Below are positions 1-10,400 of a stretch of DNA of 33,601 nt, piece after piece; positions within the stretch are counted from its first letter, which is position 1; the number at the start of each line of letters is the position of its first letter. The notes under the pieces were generated by a model, which worked only from the letters and a program-made list of their open reading frames with translations, did no database searches and was not told where the DNA came from. Position numbers and translations under genes: made by a program. This DNA comes from Amoebophrya sp. AT5.2 (taxonomy: Eukaryota > Sar > Dinophyceae > Syndiniales > Amoebophryaceae): positions 1 to 33,601 of the forward strand of contig RXOD01003980.1 of assembly GCA_005223375.1 (NCBI GenBank), in the 5' to 3' direction.

Positions 1-1255
1 CAGCCGCTTCTTGTGCCGCTCCGGGTACGGCGCCCGGTACGACGGGCTGTTCGACTTCCGCGGCTCGTTCCGCGGGGGCACCCCTGCGAACTACCGGTGC
101 TGGCGACTGCCTTGCATCTTCTTCCCCGGGAACCTCCGATGCTGGCGCTGCCGCCTTCTGCTCCACCCGCTCCCCGCCTTCCACCTTGCGCTGTTCCCCC
201 GCCTCCGCTGCTGATGTTCCCCCACTTTCTTTTCCTGCTTCTCCTTCTTGTGCGCCTATTGAATCCCCGACCTTGCCGTGGTCGTTCTTGCAATCTTCAC
301 GTTGACAGCCGCTGCTGGTGCAACCGCCTCTGCGAGGAACCATCCCAACTCCCGGAGCGCCGCCGCCGGCGTACTGGAGACCTTCTCGGGCCAACGCTTC
401 CTTCAAAGCAGCCTCTTGCTTTCCAGCTTCTCTCAGCTTCATGCGCCTTGAGCTGTCGTAAGCCCTCGGCTTGGATATGAATGAAGATGCTCCCTGCTCT
501 TGCGTTGGCGCGTCGTGAGGGGTTGCGCCGGCCATTTCTGCATGAGACGGCGCGGCCCCGCCGCTACCTTCGACAACGGCTGCAGGCGGCTCTGGCGCTC
601 CTGGCACTGGTCGTAGTGCTCGAGGCGCTGCTCCTGCTTCATCTTCTTGAGAAGCCGGGGATTCCTGCGGCGGCTGGGCTGCTCCAGCGTGTAGTTGCGG
701 TGGGGGTGGCAACACGGGCACCTCCTTAGGGACTGGCAACACGGGCACCTCCTTGGGGACGATAGGTTCAGCCAAACCATCTCCATCGGCCGCAAGCGCA
801 AGATCGGCAACTGCGACAGTGCGTCGATCCTCCCTCCGGCCGCGCCGCACGGGTCCCACAGCAATCGGAGGCACAGGTGGAGGCGGCGGTTCCTCAGGTG
901 CCCCCTCCTCGGAACCGGGAGAAGAACCAGGAAAAGCAAAAGACGTTTCCACCTCCGAGGATGAACCACTACTGGATCGCGGAACGAGTCCAGAGTCCGA
1001 CGGGGTCCTGCTCGACGGGGTCTCGCTGGCGCTGGGAGAAGGTTCTTCCGAGGACGGCAGGCGACCTTTCCGATGGCTTTTCGATCTCATGGCGGCAAGG
1101 GCAACACGATCTTGGAAAGGCAATAATGGCGGGGGCTGCACTGCAACCGCCGCTCCTCGTGCGGTACCCGCCACCGAGACCACGAGCACGCCGGAAACAA
1201 GCCATCGCAAACAACGTCGGCGCGGCGTGAATGCAGCTTGTCCGCTCATGTTCAT
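1..1255 (-). CDS. Secretory-pathway low-complexity protein, C-terminus off the window edge
   Basis: The frame is open from an ATG at 1255 to the window edge (418 codons seen, no stop). An in-frame TAG lies upstream at 1276-1278, so this ATG is the first available. The N-terminus has a basic stretch (RRRCLR) followed by the hydrophobic run WLVSGVLVVSVAG and small residues, which fits a signal peptide or signal anchor. The rest is rich in Ala, Gly, Pro, Glu and Ser with no recognisable fold. Residues 312-326 contain C-x4-C-x4-C-x3-H, the spacing of a CCCH zinc finger, but a zinc finger would be odd in a secreted protein and may be coincidental. A 27-bp tandem duplication (708-761) repeats nine residues containing VPKEVPVLP. 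The opposite strand also carries open frames here; they are shadows of GC-rich codons. Function unknown. Confidence 0.66.
   Translation of the reverse strand, partial: MNMSGQAAFTPRRRCLRWLVSGVLVVSVAGTARGAAVAVQPPPLLPFQDRVALAAMRSKSHRKGRLPSSEEPSPSASETPSSRTPSDSGLVPRSSSGSSSEVETSFAFPGSSPGSEEGAPEEPPPPPVPPIAVGPVRRGRREDRRTVAVADLALAADGDGLAEPIVPKEVPVLPVPKEVPVLPPPPQLHAGAAQPPQESPASQEDEAGAAPRALRPVPGAPEPPAAVVEGSGGAAPSHAEMAGATPHDAPTQEQGASSFISKPRAYDSSRRMKLREAGKQEAALKEALAREGLQYAGGGAPGVGMVPRRGGCTSSGCQREDCKNDHGKVGDSIGAQEGEAGKESGGTSAAEAGEQRKVEGGERVEQKAAAPASEVPGEEDARQSPAPVVRRGAPAERAAEVEQPVVPGAVPGAAQEAA
708..761. repeat. 27-bp tandem duplication inside the secretory-protein gene
   Basis: Two adjacent 27-bp copies (708-734 and 735-761) differ by only a couple of bases. 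The unit is a multiple of three, so it duplicates a nine-residue Val/Pro-rich segment without breaking the frame. Confidence 0.85.
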
Positions 1256-1276
1256 GATCGATCTCGTCGTGCTGCT

Positions 1277-1295
1277 CTAAAAGAAAGAGTAAGCT
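1277..1295 (-). promoter_or_regulatory. Candidate splice acceptor just upstream of the start codon
   Basis: On the minus strand a pyrimidine run (CTCTTTCTTTTAG) ends in AG 21 nt before the ATG at 1255. With no coding exon visible upstream, it could accept a spliced leader in trans, as in dinoflagellates, or end an intron in the 5' UTR. The site is seen; its use is inferred. Confidence 0.4.
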
Positions 1296-2657
1296 AACTC
1301 CATAAACCTGAGATAGAGCGCTGGTGCAGTTGCATGTGAATCGGAAATTTCTCGCGCCGCCGACGGTGGAGCCTTGATCTTTCTTGTTTAGTATCGTACT
1401 TACACAGAGTAAGTAGTGTGGTCTCGTTCCGCGCAGACACAGATCAACAGCACCGTCGTGTTTGCAAGGTATTCGTTAAGTACCATTAATTTTTTCACTA
1501 CTCGCCCAACCAATCAACCCTGCCCTGCTGCTTGAGTTCGAGTGAAAGTGAGTACATGAGGCGATGGATTGGGATCGGTTGGGACTGAGCATTTTGATTG
1601 CTGCAGCTCCTGCGCGTGCGCCTGCCTGAGAACAAAAATCATTCTAGAGAAACTGAACGTTGGCATTGGATCGTAGAACAAATCGGGAGAGCCGAAACTT
1701 CATGACCTTCCTATGAAAGCAGGATCATCCGCAGCAGTTGCCTAGTTTCTCTCGACGATCTGCTGATTTGATCTTCACGTCTAGGTCTGAACTGGGTGCA
1801 ACAAGGTACGGAACACAGCGGGAGCGGCAGCGATGCTCGCCCGAGTAGGTGCGATAAGACGAAGCGAGAAAGCGAAGCTGGGAAGATTCATACTGCTCCT
1901 TGCGAAAAAAGTGTAATTGTATGTTCGTACAGCAATATTCAGCGTAGCTGTCACTTATCGTTATCATGTTGAAGTTGAATGTCTAATATTGTTGTTGCTA
2001 TCAGTGCAGTCCGGGACTGCTCAAATTCGCCGGATAGTTCTGCAGCTTATCGTAGTCCTCGCGTCGTGTTCGTCGGAGTTCCAGTTCGTGTTCATCATCT
2101 TCGGTGTACAAGTACATTAAAGAATCATGATAGTATTGTACCGGAGCTGCAGCTCCATATCTGAATCTAAACCTCTGAGCAAAAGTAGCACTGCAAATGC
2201 AATAAAATCGATGAAATTTTTTCACAAAAACGGAGTGGGATGACTGCTCATTACCATCACCTTCGGCCTACCTATCAAAAAAGTCATAAAATATTTGTAG
2301 ATCTTCATCGTATTCGTACCCGTTCGACGGGTGCACAAAAAGGTGTGGAGCACCACCACCACGCACGGGCACGGGGTGTGGAAGATTGATAATTTTCGTA
2401 TTTATGAATCATGGTTGATGGCGAGCTCATATTACCGACTGCTCCAGTAATATCATGATCATACGGCACTTCATATTAGCGCATATTACCGTCTTTTCTG
2501 CACGTGCACCACAGGTGTAGGTGTTATTCGACATTCGCAATGCCTGACGATGAGTAAAGATCCATTTTCACCCTACTCGCATAGATATAGCAAACACTCC
2601 TCGACGTCTCACCACGTCCATCCCAATCCCTCAACAACAGTAGTAAAAAACATATTT
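1296..2657. other. Intergenic region with no supported gene
   Basis: About 1.36 kb between the start of the secretory-protein gene and the stop of the membrane-protein gene. Only short frames under 85 codons occur, with no homology I recognise. It contains the motif CAGGAGCTGCA (minus strand, 1602-1612), a related GGAGCTGCA near 2151-2160, and three CATATTA-type repeats at 2428-2437, 2472-2480 and 2482-2491. No RNA gene was recognised. Confidence 0.6.
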
Positions 2658-3650
2658 TTACTTCCCCTTTTTCATCGCCGGCGACTTGGAGCGTCCGCGG
2701 TTCACGGATTTGCCAGTCTTCATGGACTTCGACACGACGCGCATGAAGTCTCCCACCGCTCCCGGCTTCGGGTAGACCACCAGGTGCGCCAGCATCCCCA
2801 GCGACCCCGCGCAGTGGATGGCAAAATGCGCAAACGCGCTGCTGCCCACCGCCGGAAACGTCGAATGCTGCATCACGTGCGAAATAGGTACGAAATGCCC
2901 GCACAAGGCGGCGAAGGACAACACCCGCAAGTGCTTCTCGGCGGTCTTGCCTACGGACGTCTGCAGGCCCCAGTTCTGCGCCGCGGAGGGAAGAAACAGC
3001 AGCGCCACGACCCCGGCCGCGCCGGCCGTAAAACCCATGGCCGTCTGGGCGTCAGCGTCTGCGTACACGTTCAGCGCGGCCGCGAGGTTTTCCGGAACGA
3101 AAAGACACACGACGGATTCCGACAGGTACATCCCCACCTCCACGCAGTACAGCAGAAACAGCACCGGGCGCTGCAGCGCGAAACCGGCCTCGGACGGGTA
3201 GAGGAAGTCCTTCGCCAGGTTCTGGATCGCCTGCAGCTTCACCGCCGAGACGAGGAAGAGGGCGAAGACGAGAAAAGCACCGCCCGCGACCACGTAGTTC
3301 CCCTGCCGGGCGGCGGAAACCGCCACGCACAGGTGGAGCAGCGTGAACGCAGTGCACACGCGCCGCAGACTCATCCCGCCCTGCCCGCCCGTCAGCAGAG
3401 CGTCCTTCTGCCTGGCCTCGAGCGTGTTGATGGCGCCGAGCGCCTTCCCGGGAGCCACGAACGCGGCGCCGAGAAACGCCAGGCCCGCGCAGTTCAGATA
3501 GATCACGGTGCGAAACTCGACGGCGGTGCTACTCGTGAGGAACGGGATCGTAGACGGATCGTAGACGGCGAGGAAGGCGACGGTGGCGAGCACGACCGTG
3601 TGGAGGAGCAGGGACGCCCCGAGCACGTTCATCGTCTTGAAGAACTCCAT
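2658..3650 (-). CDS. Polytopic membrane protein, about eight transmembrane segments
   Basis: A single uninterrupted frame of 330 codons from ATG at 3650 to TAA. Hydrophobic segments are visible near residues 8-30, 48-67, 98-113, 119-137, 162-185, 205-222, 243-260 and 271-293, so about eight membrane spans are likely. The tail from about residue 303 is basic and Lys/Ser-rich (SKSPAMKKGK at the end) and probably cytosolic. There is no cleavable signal peptide; the first span probably acts as the insertion signal. No transporter motif, catalytic residues or family signature could be recognised, so substrate and compartment are unknown. Long frames on the opposite strand (2550-3686) are shadows: they do not show the membrane-protein pattern and oppose the direction of all neighbours. 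Confidence 0.82.
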   Translation of the reverse strand: MEFFKTMNVLGASLLLHTVVLATVAFLAVYDPSTIPFLTSSTAVEFRTVIYLNCAGLAFLGAAFVAPGKALGAINTLEARQKDALLTGGQGGMSLRRVCTAFTLLHLCVAVSAARQGNYVVAGGAFLVFALFLVSAVKLQAIQNLAKDFLYPSEAGFALQRPVLFLLYCVEVGMYLSESVVCLFVPENLAAALNVYADADAQTAMGFTAGAAGVVALLFLPSAAQNWGLQTSVGKTAEKHLRVLSFAALCGHFVPISHVMQHSTFPAVGSSAFAHFAIHCAGSLGMLAHLVVYPKPGAVGDFMRVVSKSMKTGKSVNRGRSKSPAMKKGK

Positions 3651-4444
3651 TTTCGGTTCTTCTCAAAGTTCAATTTTTTTACGTGATGCGACTTTTATCT
3701 GTTTCGGATCAAGATCCTGATGCTAATTGTAATTTGCAGTGCCTTGTACAGGTTGGTTCGTCCTCGACGTTGCTCGTTGATAGATTGATTGTTGCTTGGT
3801 ACACGGAAAAGTGAGAAAGCGTTGGCGCAATCTACACGCTGCTAGCTCCTGCGAAAGAGGCAGTCGATCGGGTATAGTAGAAGATGAGAATGCATGGTTT
3901 TTAGCCGAGACTCGTCCGTAACAGTAGCACGGCAACAGAAGCACGTGGACAAAGCAAACCGAGAGGCCAAAGCAAAGAACCGATACAGGATGATGATAGC
4001 GAGAAGTAATCTGTGCGGTGTTCTCACCCCCGAGACCGTTCTCGACCAGCCGCAATACCGATGATGTATGAAACTGGACCGAGGTCGTGAAGATGAAAGA
4101 TGTTGACCGAGTGACTTTACATACAAGAGAACATCGTGACGCCAAACGAGACGCCTGGTGCTGTTCACGTTCAGCAGCACCTCGAGCTGTAGCGAAACAT
4201 ACTTGACGCGCACCTGCACTGTTGCAGCACTCCTGTTCAAAACGTCTAAAAGAAAAAGCAAAAGCGGTATGTAAGAAGTAAGAAGTCAAATTCCCAGGTG
4301 CAGAAACAACTCCAACTGATTTTATTATCGGAAAATGTACTATGGTACGGTGAAAAATTGAAATGACATTACGAGTGCAAAAACTACATTTCCTGCTCTT
4401 ACTAGTGCTGGTACAGAGAATTGCAAAACGTCACACACTCACAA
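3651..4444. other. Intergenic region with no supported gene
   Basis: About 0.8 kb between the membrane-protein start and the stop of the giant EF-hand gene. Two overlapping minus-strand frames (3723-4289 and 3842-4261) are open but have Cys/Ser/Phe-rich composition, AT-rich third positions and no recognisable domain, so I treat them as chance. CAGGAGCT occurs on the minus strand at 3844-3851, about 200 nt upstream of the membrane-protein ATG. Confidence 0.55.
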
Positions 4445-7400
4445 TCACAGCTTCGGTCCTGTGCTTAGTACTGTCTCGTGTCCCCCTATCGCACTCATTA
4501 GTGGCAGGTGAAACACGAAGGGATATTTCTCCTCGTACTTGCCCGTTTGATACCTGCTTTTGTACACCTTGTTCCGTAGTCTATTTGCCAATGCCGACCG
4601 CGGCCTTTCCGGTTTTACAACATTTGTCTCTAAAACTGACCCCATGTGGTTTTGATCTCCTTCCTGCGCTCCGTCTCCTTTCTCTACTTCATCAACATTT
4701 GCCGGAGCCGCCCCCGACACGACTCCCGGTCCCACCCTATCGATTCCGTAGTACTCCAGCGCCAGCTCCAGTTTCTCCTTCGGCTTCGTCGCGTCTCGGT
4801 CCGTCCAGAACGGCGAGCGCAGTTTTGGCTTCCACTTCGGCAGCACCTCCTCTTTCAGCTCCATCTGGCACCAGGCCGTTTTCTCCGCGCACTCCTTCCA
4901 CTTGAAGTACGACGGCGCCGGCGCGAGCACGTTGATCTTCTGGTCCGCAAACATCGCGATCCCCTTCTTGGTCACGTCCTTTCGCATCGCATCCTCCAGC
5001 TTTACCGGCTCGATCAAGTCCGCGAGCGACGGGACACCGGACGGAAAGCGCGTTGAGAGGACGGAGGAGGACTTATTGCCTTCCTCACTGAAAATGTTAG
5101 AAACGAACGCCTCGTCCCCTGGCCGGGGCGTGCCTTGCTCGTGCGACAACCCGGCAGTGGGGGCGGTTTCGTCGATCTCGAACAGCGACTGCCCGCGACC
5201 TCGAGGCCCTCGTCCCGCGCGAGGGGACATCTCGCGCCGAACGAGATCTTCGAGCTCGTCCAATGCCTTGGCCGGCGACGCAGTTCTGGACCGAGGCTTC
5301 TCACGGCACTCGTCGGTGGTTGCATTTGGGATGCTTGGCGTCGAGACCGCGGCAGCGTGGTCGTGCGGCAGTTTATCGTTCGGTTCCACGACCGGCTCGA
5401 TGGCCAGCGGCTCTCCCTGCTCCTGCGACAGCTGCCCTAGTTCTCGCCGCCGCGCGTCCTCGTCTGTCTGCGCATCTTTCTCACGAAACTCCGCCACCGA
5501 GTCTGGCCCGACAGCGGCCTCGGCCGTCGCGGCAACCCTTTGCCGCGCGGTCATTTCGTGAGCTCCACCTCCCGATGAAAGGCCGCCCCTCCCACCTACC
5601 GAAGATGAACTCTCCTCCTGAGGAAGCTGCTCCAGGAAGCCGTCGAAGCTCTCGCCGAAGAGGATGCTGTTCGGCCCGCCGAACTCCGCCATCCAGTGCC
5701 GCGGCGTTTGCGCCTCCTTGTCCTTCTCCGAGGCGCTGCGCGGCCTATTTCGGCCGTCTTTCGAGGATCGCGAGATCGTCGTCCGCGCGCGAGGCTTGCA
5801 CTTCCGCGCCTTCCTAGCCGACGACGTATCGGTAGCGGTATCCGGTGGGGCACTTGTACTACCCTCGACGCTGTGCTGAAGCGGTGACAATCCCGGGGCC
5901 TCCTCGGCGTCCTCCGTCGAGCCGGAGCCCACGAAAAACGAGGCGCCAGGAAACATGGCGTGGCCACAACGGAGCGGGGAGGACGTCCTGGCGTGTGCTG
6001 GTTTCGAGCCGTCCTCATCTTCCGGTACTGCCGAGCGGGAGAACCCGTGATTCGTGGGCGGCCGTGAGAAACCGTGATTGGTGGAGGGCCGCGAAGACGT
6101 CGAGAGACCGGGATTGGTGTGCGGCCGCGAAGAGGAGTGATTCGTCTGCGGGCGACTGAAACCAGAGCCAGAGGCGGCGTACCCGGACTCCGTCGGAAAC
6201 GCCGTACTCCCGGTTGGGGGGCGTCCGTCGTCGAACTCGAAGTGGGACGAGGCTCCAACATCGTGGTCTCCAGGAGTAGAAAAAGAACCGTCTTTGAAAG
6301 TGACCGCGTCACGGGTTGGCGGCCGCGATCTTCGAGCCCTGGTGCCAGACGAGGAGGTGGTGCTCGCGGTGTAGAAGTGTCGGCCGAAGAGGTCGTCGTC
6401 CATCTCAACACGCGACTCGGCGTCGGCAAAATGCATGGTGAACGCCGGCGAACTCCCAGAATAAATTCCAACTGTACCTCCTCGCATGTCTTGTTCCGCG
6501 AGCACGTGCTCCCGTTGGATTTCCTCCTCCAAGATTTTCGCCCGCAACTGCGCTATGCGGCCCCGGCTGTGTTGGCGCGAAAACGAGTGGAGCAGTAGAG
6601 AGCTCTCCTCTCGCGTGTTCGGGCGACTCTCGCCGCCAGGAGCCATCAGGTTCATTTCCCCCGTGAAAACATGCCCCGACTTCTTTTCGAATTCCAGGTG
6701 CTTCTCCGGGTACAGGTTAGGTGAGGTCGGCGTGATGCGGACGGGCTTCTTTTCGCACTTCATTTTGTCCACGACCGGCACCACGGCGGTCCTCGTCAGA
6801 TACTCCTTCTTCGTCTTCTTGTCGTACCGGGGGCGCGCGTACGTCTCCACCCCGTAAATCGCCCGCGACTGGTGCAGCCGCAGCTTCCTCTTCGCAACGA
6901 TCCCTGCCTGCGTCGCCGGCGACCCCGGCGCGGGCGCCGTGCCCGCCCGCGGAATGTGCAGACTTGCCGTCCCCGGGCGCCGCACCGGGTCGCTGAACGT
7001 CACCGACGGTTCTGGTTTTGTTTTTTCCAGCTTGCAGACCCTTTGCGTGATGTTTCCGAAGTCTTCCTCCGTCGTCATCGCCCAGTCCTGCTCGTCTAAG
7101 CAGCGAAACTGCATCCGCTCCGTGCGGGTGAGAGTGCGACGCCCCTTCTTCTCCGCGCTGCTTTTCTCCTCGTCGGTCGCGTCGGACACAGTCAGGTTTT
7201 CCAGATCTTCGTTGCTGCCATGACCGGGCTGCAAAATCTTCCCGTTCTTGACGCGTCCTTTGTCGACCAGGTCGAAAAACCGGTCCGCCTTGTCCTTGGA
7301 AACCTCGACGTCGTACTTCTTGCCGGTGGCACCAGACTTATCGTGCGACGCCATGCCGACCGACGTGAGTCTGCCCTGCGTCAGAATGTTCTCGAGCTCC

Positions 7401-10400
7401 CGGTCCACTTTCATTTTCTGCTGCTTCTGCGAGACGGGCCGAACTTTGCTCTGTCGCGAAGAGAATCCACCGTCGTGTGCTGCTGCACCACCGCCACCCG
7501 CAGCTGCTCTACTGCTCTGCGCAGGGGTCGTGGCCGGCCGCGGCGGATTCTGCTGCCGGAGGTCGTGCTGGCCTTGAACATTACCGCCCGCCTTCTGATC
7601 AGCCGCACCTTTATTCCCAGCAGCGGCCCCCGGATCCCCTTCGTAGTCGCGCAGTTTCGGAGGGGGCACGAAGCGCGAGCACGTGGACAGGGGATCTCCG
7701 CCATCTTCCGGCGCAGGTGCGAACAGGTTCGGCGTGTCCAGGATGGTGAGCCACTGCAGCTCCTCCGGATACAGGTGCCCCTCGTGCCGCAGGTCCAGCA
7801 CGTCAAACAGGTTCATCACGTCCCCGCGCCACCCCGCGCCGCCCAGCACCTTCCGAAACTCCAACGCGGAGATCGCGAGCCGGTGCGGCGCGCCGCCTTC
7901 CGGTTTTTTCTTCTTTGTGCTTTCTGTTTCGACCCCCTTCTCGGTCTCCTCGCGCAGCTCCACCAGCTTCTCTCCGCCGAGCAGCGTCGTGACGTGGTTC
8001 AGGAATTGCGAGATGCCCCCGAAATTGAGCGCGCAGAACGTGAAGAATTTTTTCAGCGTCTCCGCGATCTCGGGGCAGAACTGCGCGACGGTGAAGTAGC
8101 CGTCCAAATTCTTGTCCAGGTGCAGCCACGCGCCGTCCAGCCGCTCCATCGGAAAACCGTCCGTCACCGTCGCGACCCCCTCTTCCCGCAGCACGTTCGT
8201 CACCTCCCACACGTTGTCCGGCATCACCTTCCCCGGCGTTTCGGCCATCTCCTTCAGGCAGTTGCGCACCGCCCGCCCGACCTCCCTCGCCACCTCCTCG
8301 AACTCCGAGTAAATCACCTTCTGCGACAGGTCCGCGTCCATGTTCCGCCACACGTGCAGGTCGTTCCCGCCGTACAGAGCGCGCAGGAGCTTCTGCAGCA
8401 ACTCGAACGCCTGCACGTCGGGCTTCGCGTTCAGGTACGACGGGGGCCTCCACTGCTTCAGAAACAAAAAGTCCCGGGCGAAGAGGTAGCCCTCCCCGCT
8501 GCGGCACAGACAGCGGAAGAGGTACTTCAAGTACTCGACCCGCCTCTCGTTGTACCGCTTGTTCAGCGACGTGGAGGTGCGGGCGCGCTTCACCTTCTGC
8601 ACCAGGCCGGCAATGTCGCTGATGCCGCCCAAGGACTTGAATGTGGCGGACAGGTCGTTCGCGTTTTTGCCGTTCTTGCCCATAGTGTTCGACGAGAACG
8701 CGCTGCTCAGACTTTTGAGGCTCGCGTTGGTCGCGGACAGCGGCGCGGAATTGATGTCGATGCGGCCACAACCTTCCGGGTCCACATTCTGGACCACCTC
8801 GGAGTCGCTGTAGCTGTCCTCGCTCGAAGACATGATCAGTTGCTTCGGGAGTCCAACTGGTGGCTTGGAGACTGAGGGCAAGGCATCCATCGGGCCCTCT
8901 ATGTCGGGGCGGGCGTGGAAAATTTCCTCGCGGTCGTGAGGAAGCACAGCCTGGCTTTTCGCTTTTCCACCGTCATCATTCATCTCTCCTTCGCGGCCAT
9001 TTGGTGCACGACCAGCGCTAGCGCTAGCTGCGCTACTTTCGTACTGCAAGAAATGAAAACGTTTTTTGATCTTCCGGAATTCCTCACTCGCCGCTTCCGC
9101 CTGCTGCAGGGCCCGCGTGACCTGTAGTTTCAGCTTCCGGAACTCGCGGTGGTTTTCCTCGGTCGGCGCCCAGGATTTCAGTCCCTGGCGGTCGATTCGG
9201 GACAGTTGGGAGAGGAAAGACACCTCGGAGCGCCCGCCGTCCACCTCCGCGAGGATCCAGTCGTGAAGTTCCGACACGTGCGCGATGTTCCGCTGCAGGT
9301 CGTCCGACAACGCGCGCGAGGCCGATCCGTCCGAGGACACGGGCGACGTCATCATTTGCGGCCCAGGAGCAGGAGCCGAGGGCGGGGGGCCTGAACATGT
9401 TGTACTAGTTCTCGCCGCCTCGTTCGTGATCTGCGATGTTGAGGTCGCTGGCCCGTAGACCGACTCGAACGCGAGGGAGGTAGAGGTCGTGGCAGTATTA
9501 TCGGGGAGCGTCGTCGACTGCAGCTGCGTCTGGTGGAAGACAAAGGCATCGTCTTCCGCCGCATCACCAGCGAATTCGGTCGACATCTGCTTCACGGCTT
9601 CCTGCAGCACGCCCGAGACGATCGCCGCGGAGTAATCAAAATCCAGCTCGTCGGAAGACGCCGTCAAGGTCGTCAAGGACATGGACAGCTCGCCACGCGT
9701 TTGGTCGTTTTCGGAAGTAGAGAGTACTTCGTCCTCGTTGCCCTCCGCAACGGGGGACAAAAAGGACTGTGAGCGAGTGGGGCCGAGCTGCGCACCCGCA
9801 TCGTCCCCGTAGTTCACGACCTCGTCCGACAACTGCGGAGGTGGGAAAAGAACATGATCTGCCTCGTCCCGCCCGAACTGGAAAACTTCCTCCACAGACG
9901 GATCTCCCGCTTCGTCGTCGTCGTCGTCGTCGTGCTGGTCTTGCTCGCGGAGCCCGTCAGTGATCGATTCTCCCGTGACGACAACCCCAACGCCAACATC
10001 AACCTCCAGCTTCTGTTCCAGCTTCCCCCTCAGTTTCCTCTGTCCGCGCTGCACCAGCTTCAGGTACCTTGTCAAATACCGACACACCGCCCCCAGCCGG
10101 AACGTCCAGAAGGAGGGGTCCGCATGTACCAGCAGCGAGTCCTTGCAAACGGCGGCGCTCGCCTTTACCAGCATGCTCTCGAACGCACTCTCCATGTTCA
10201 GGTGCGGCAGAAAACCCAGGTTCATCATTCTCGCCACGAACGTCTTCTCGTCCAGTTTTGCGGTGGCCGCGCCGTACTGCTTTTGGAGCAGCCGCTTGAA
10301 CGTTTTTCTCGCCGCGTTCTTCTTTGCCAGCTTCGCCACATCGCTTGGGGCCGCGTTGTTCCTGGTGGTCGTACTCGAAAACCCCCGAACCGCGTTCCCC

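Noticed and set aside
2550..3686. 378-codon plus-strand frame opposite the membrane-protein gene
   Set aside because: It is the shadow of GC-rich codons; Arg/His-rich composition, no domain, and the opposite frame has a convincing membrane-protein pattern.
3723..4289. 188-codon minus-strand frame between two genes
   Set aside because: Unusual Cys/Ser/Phe composition, AT-rich third positions and a second overlapping frame of similar length; no homology recognised.
4836..4850. TTCGGCAGCAC, as in the 5' stem of U6 snRNA
   Set aside because: Inside coding sequence of the giant gene and no further U6 similarity.
7220..8875. 551-codon plus-strand frame opposite the giant EF-hand gene
   Set aside because: Arg/His/Leu-rich shadow; the minus strand here encodes recognisable EF-hand loops.
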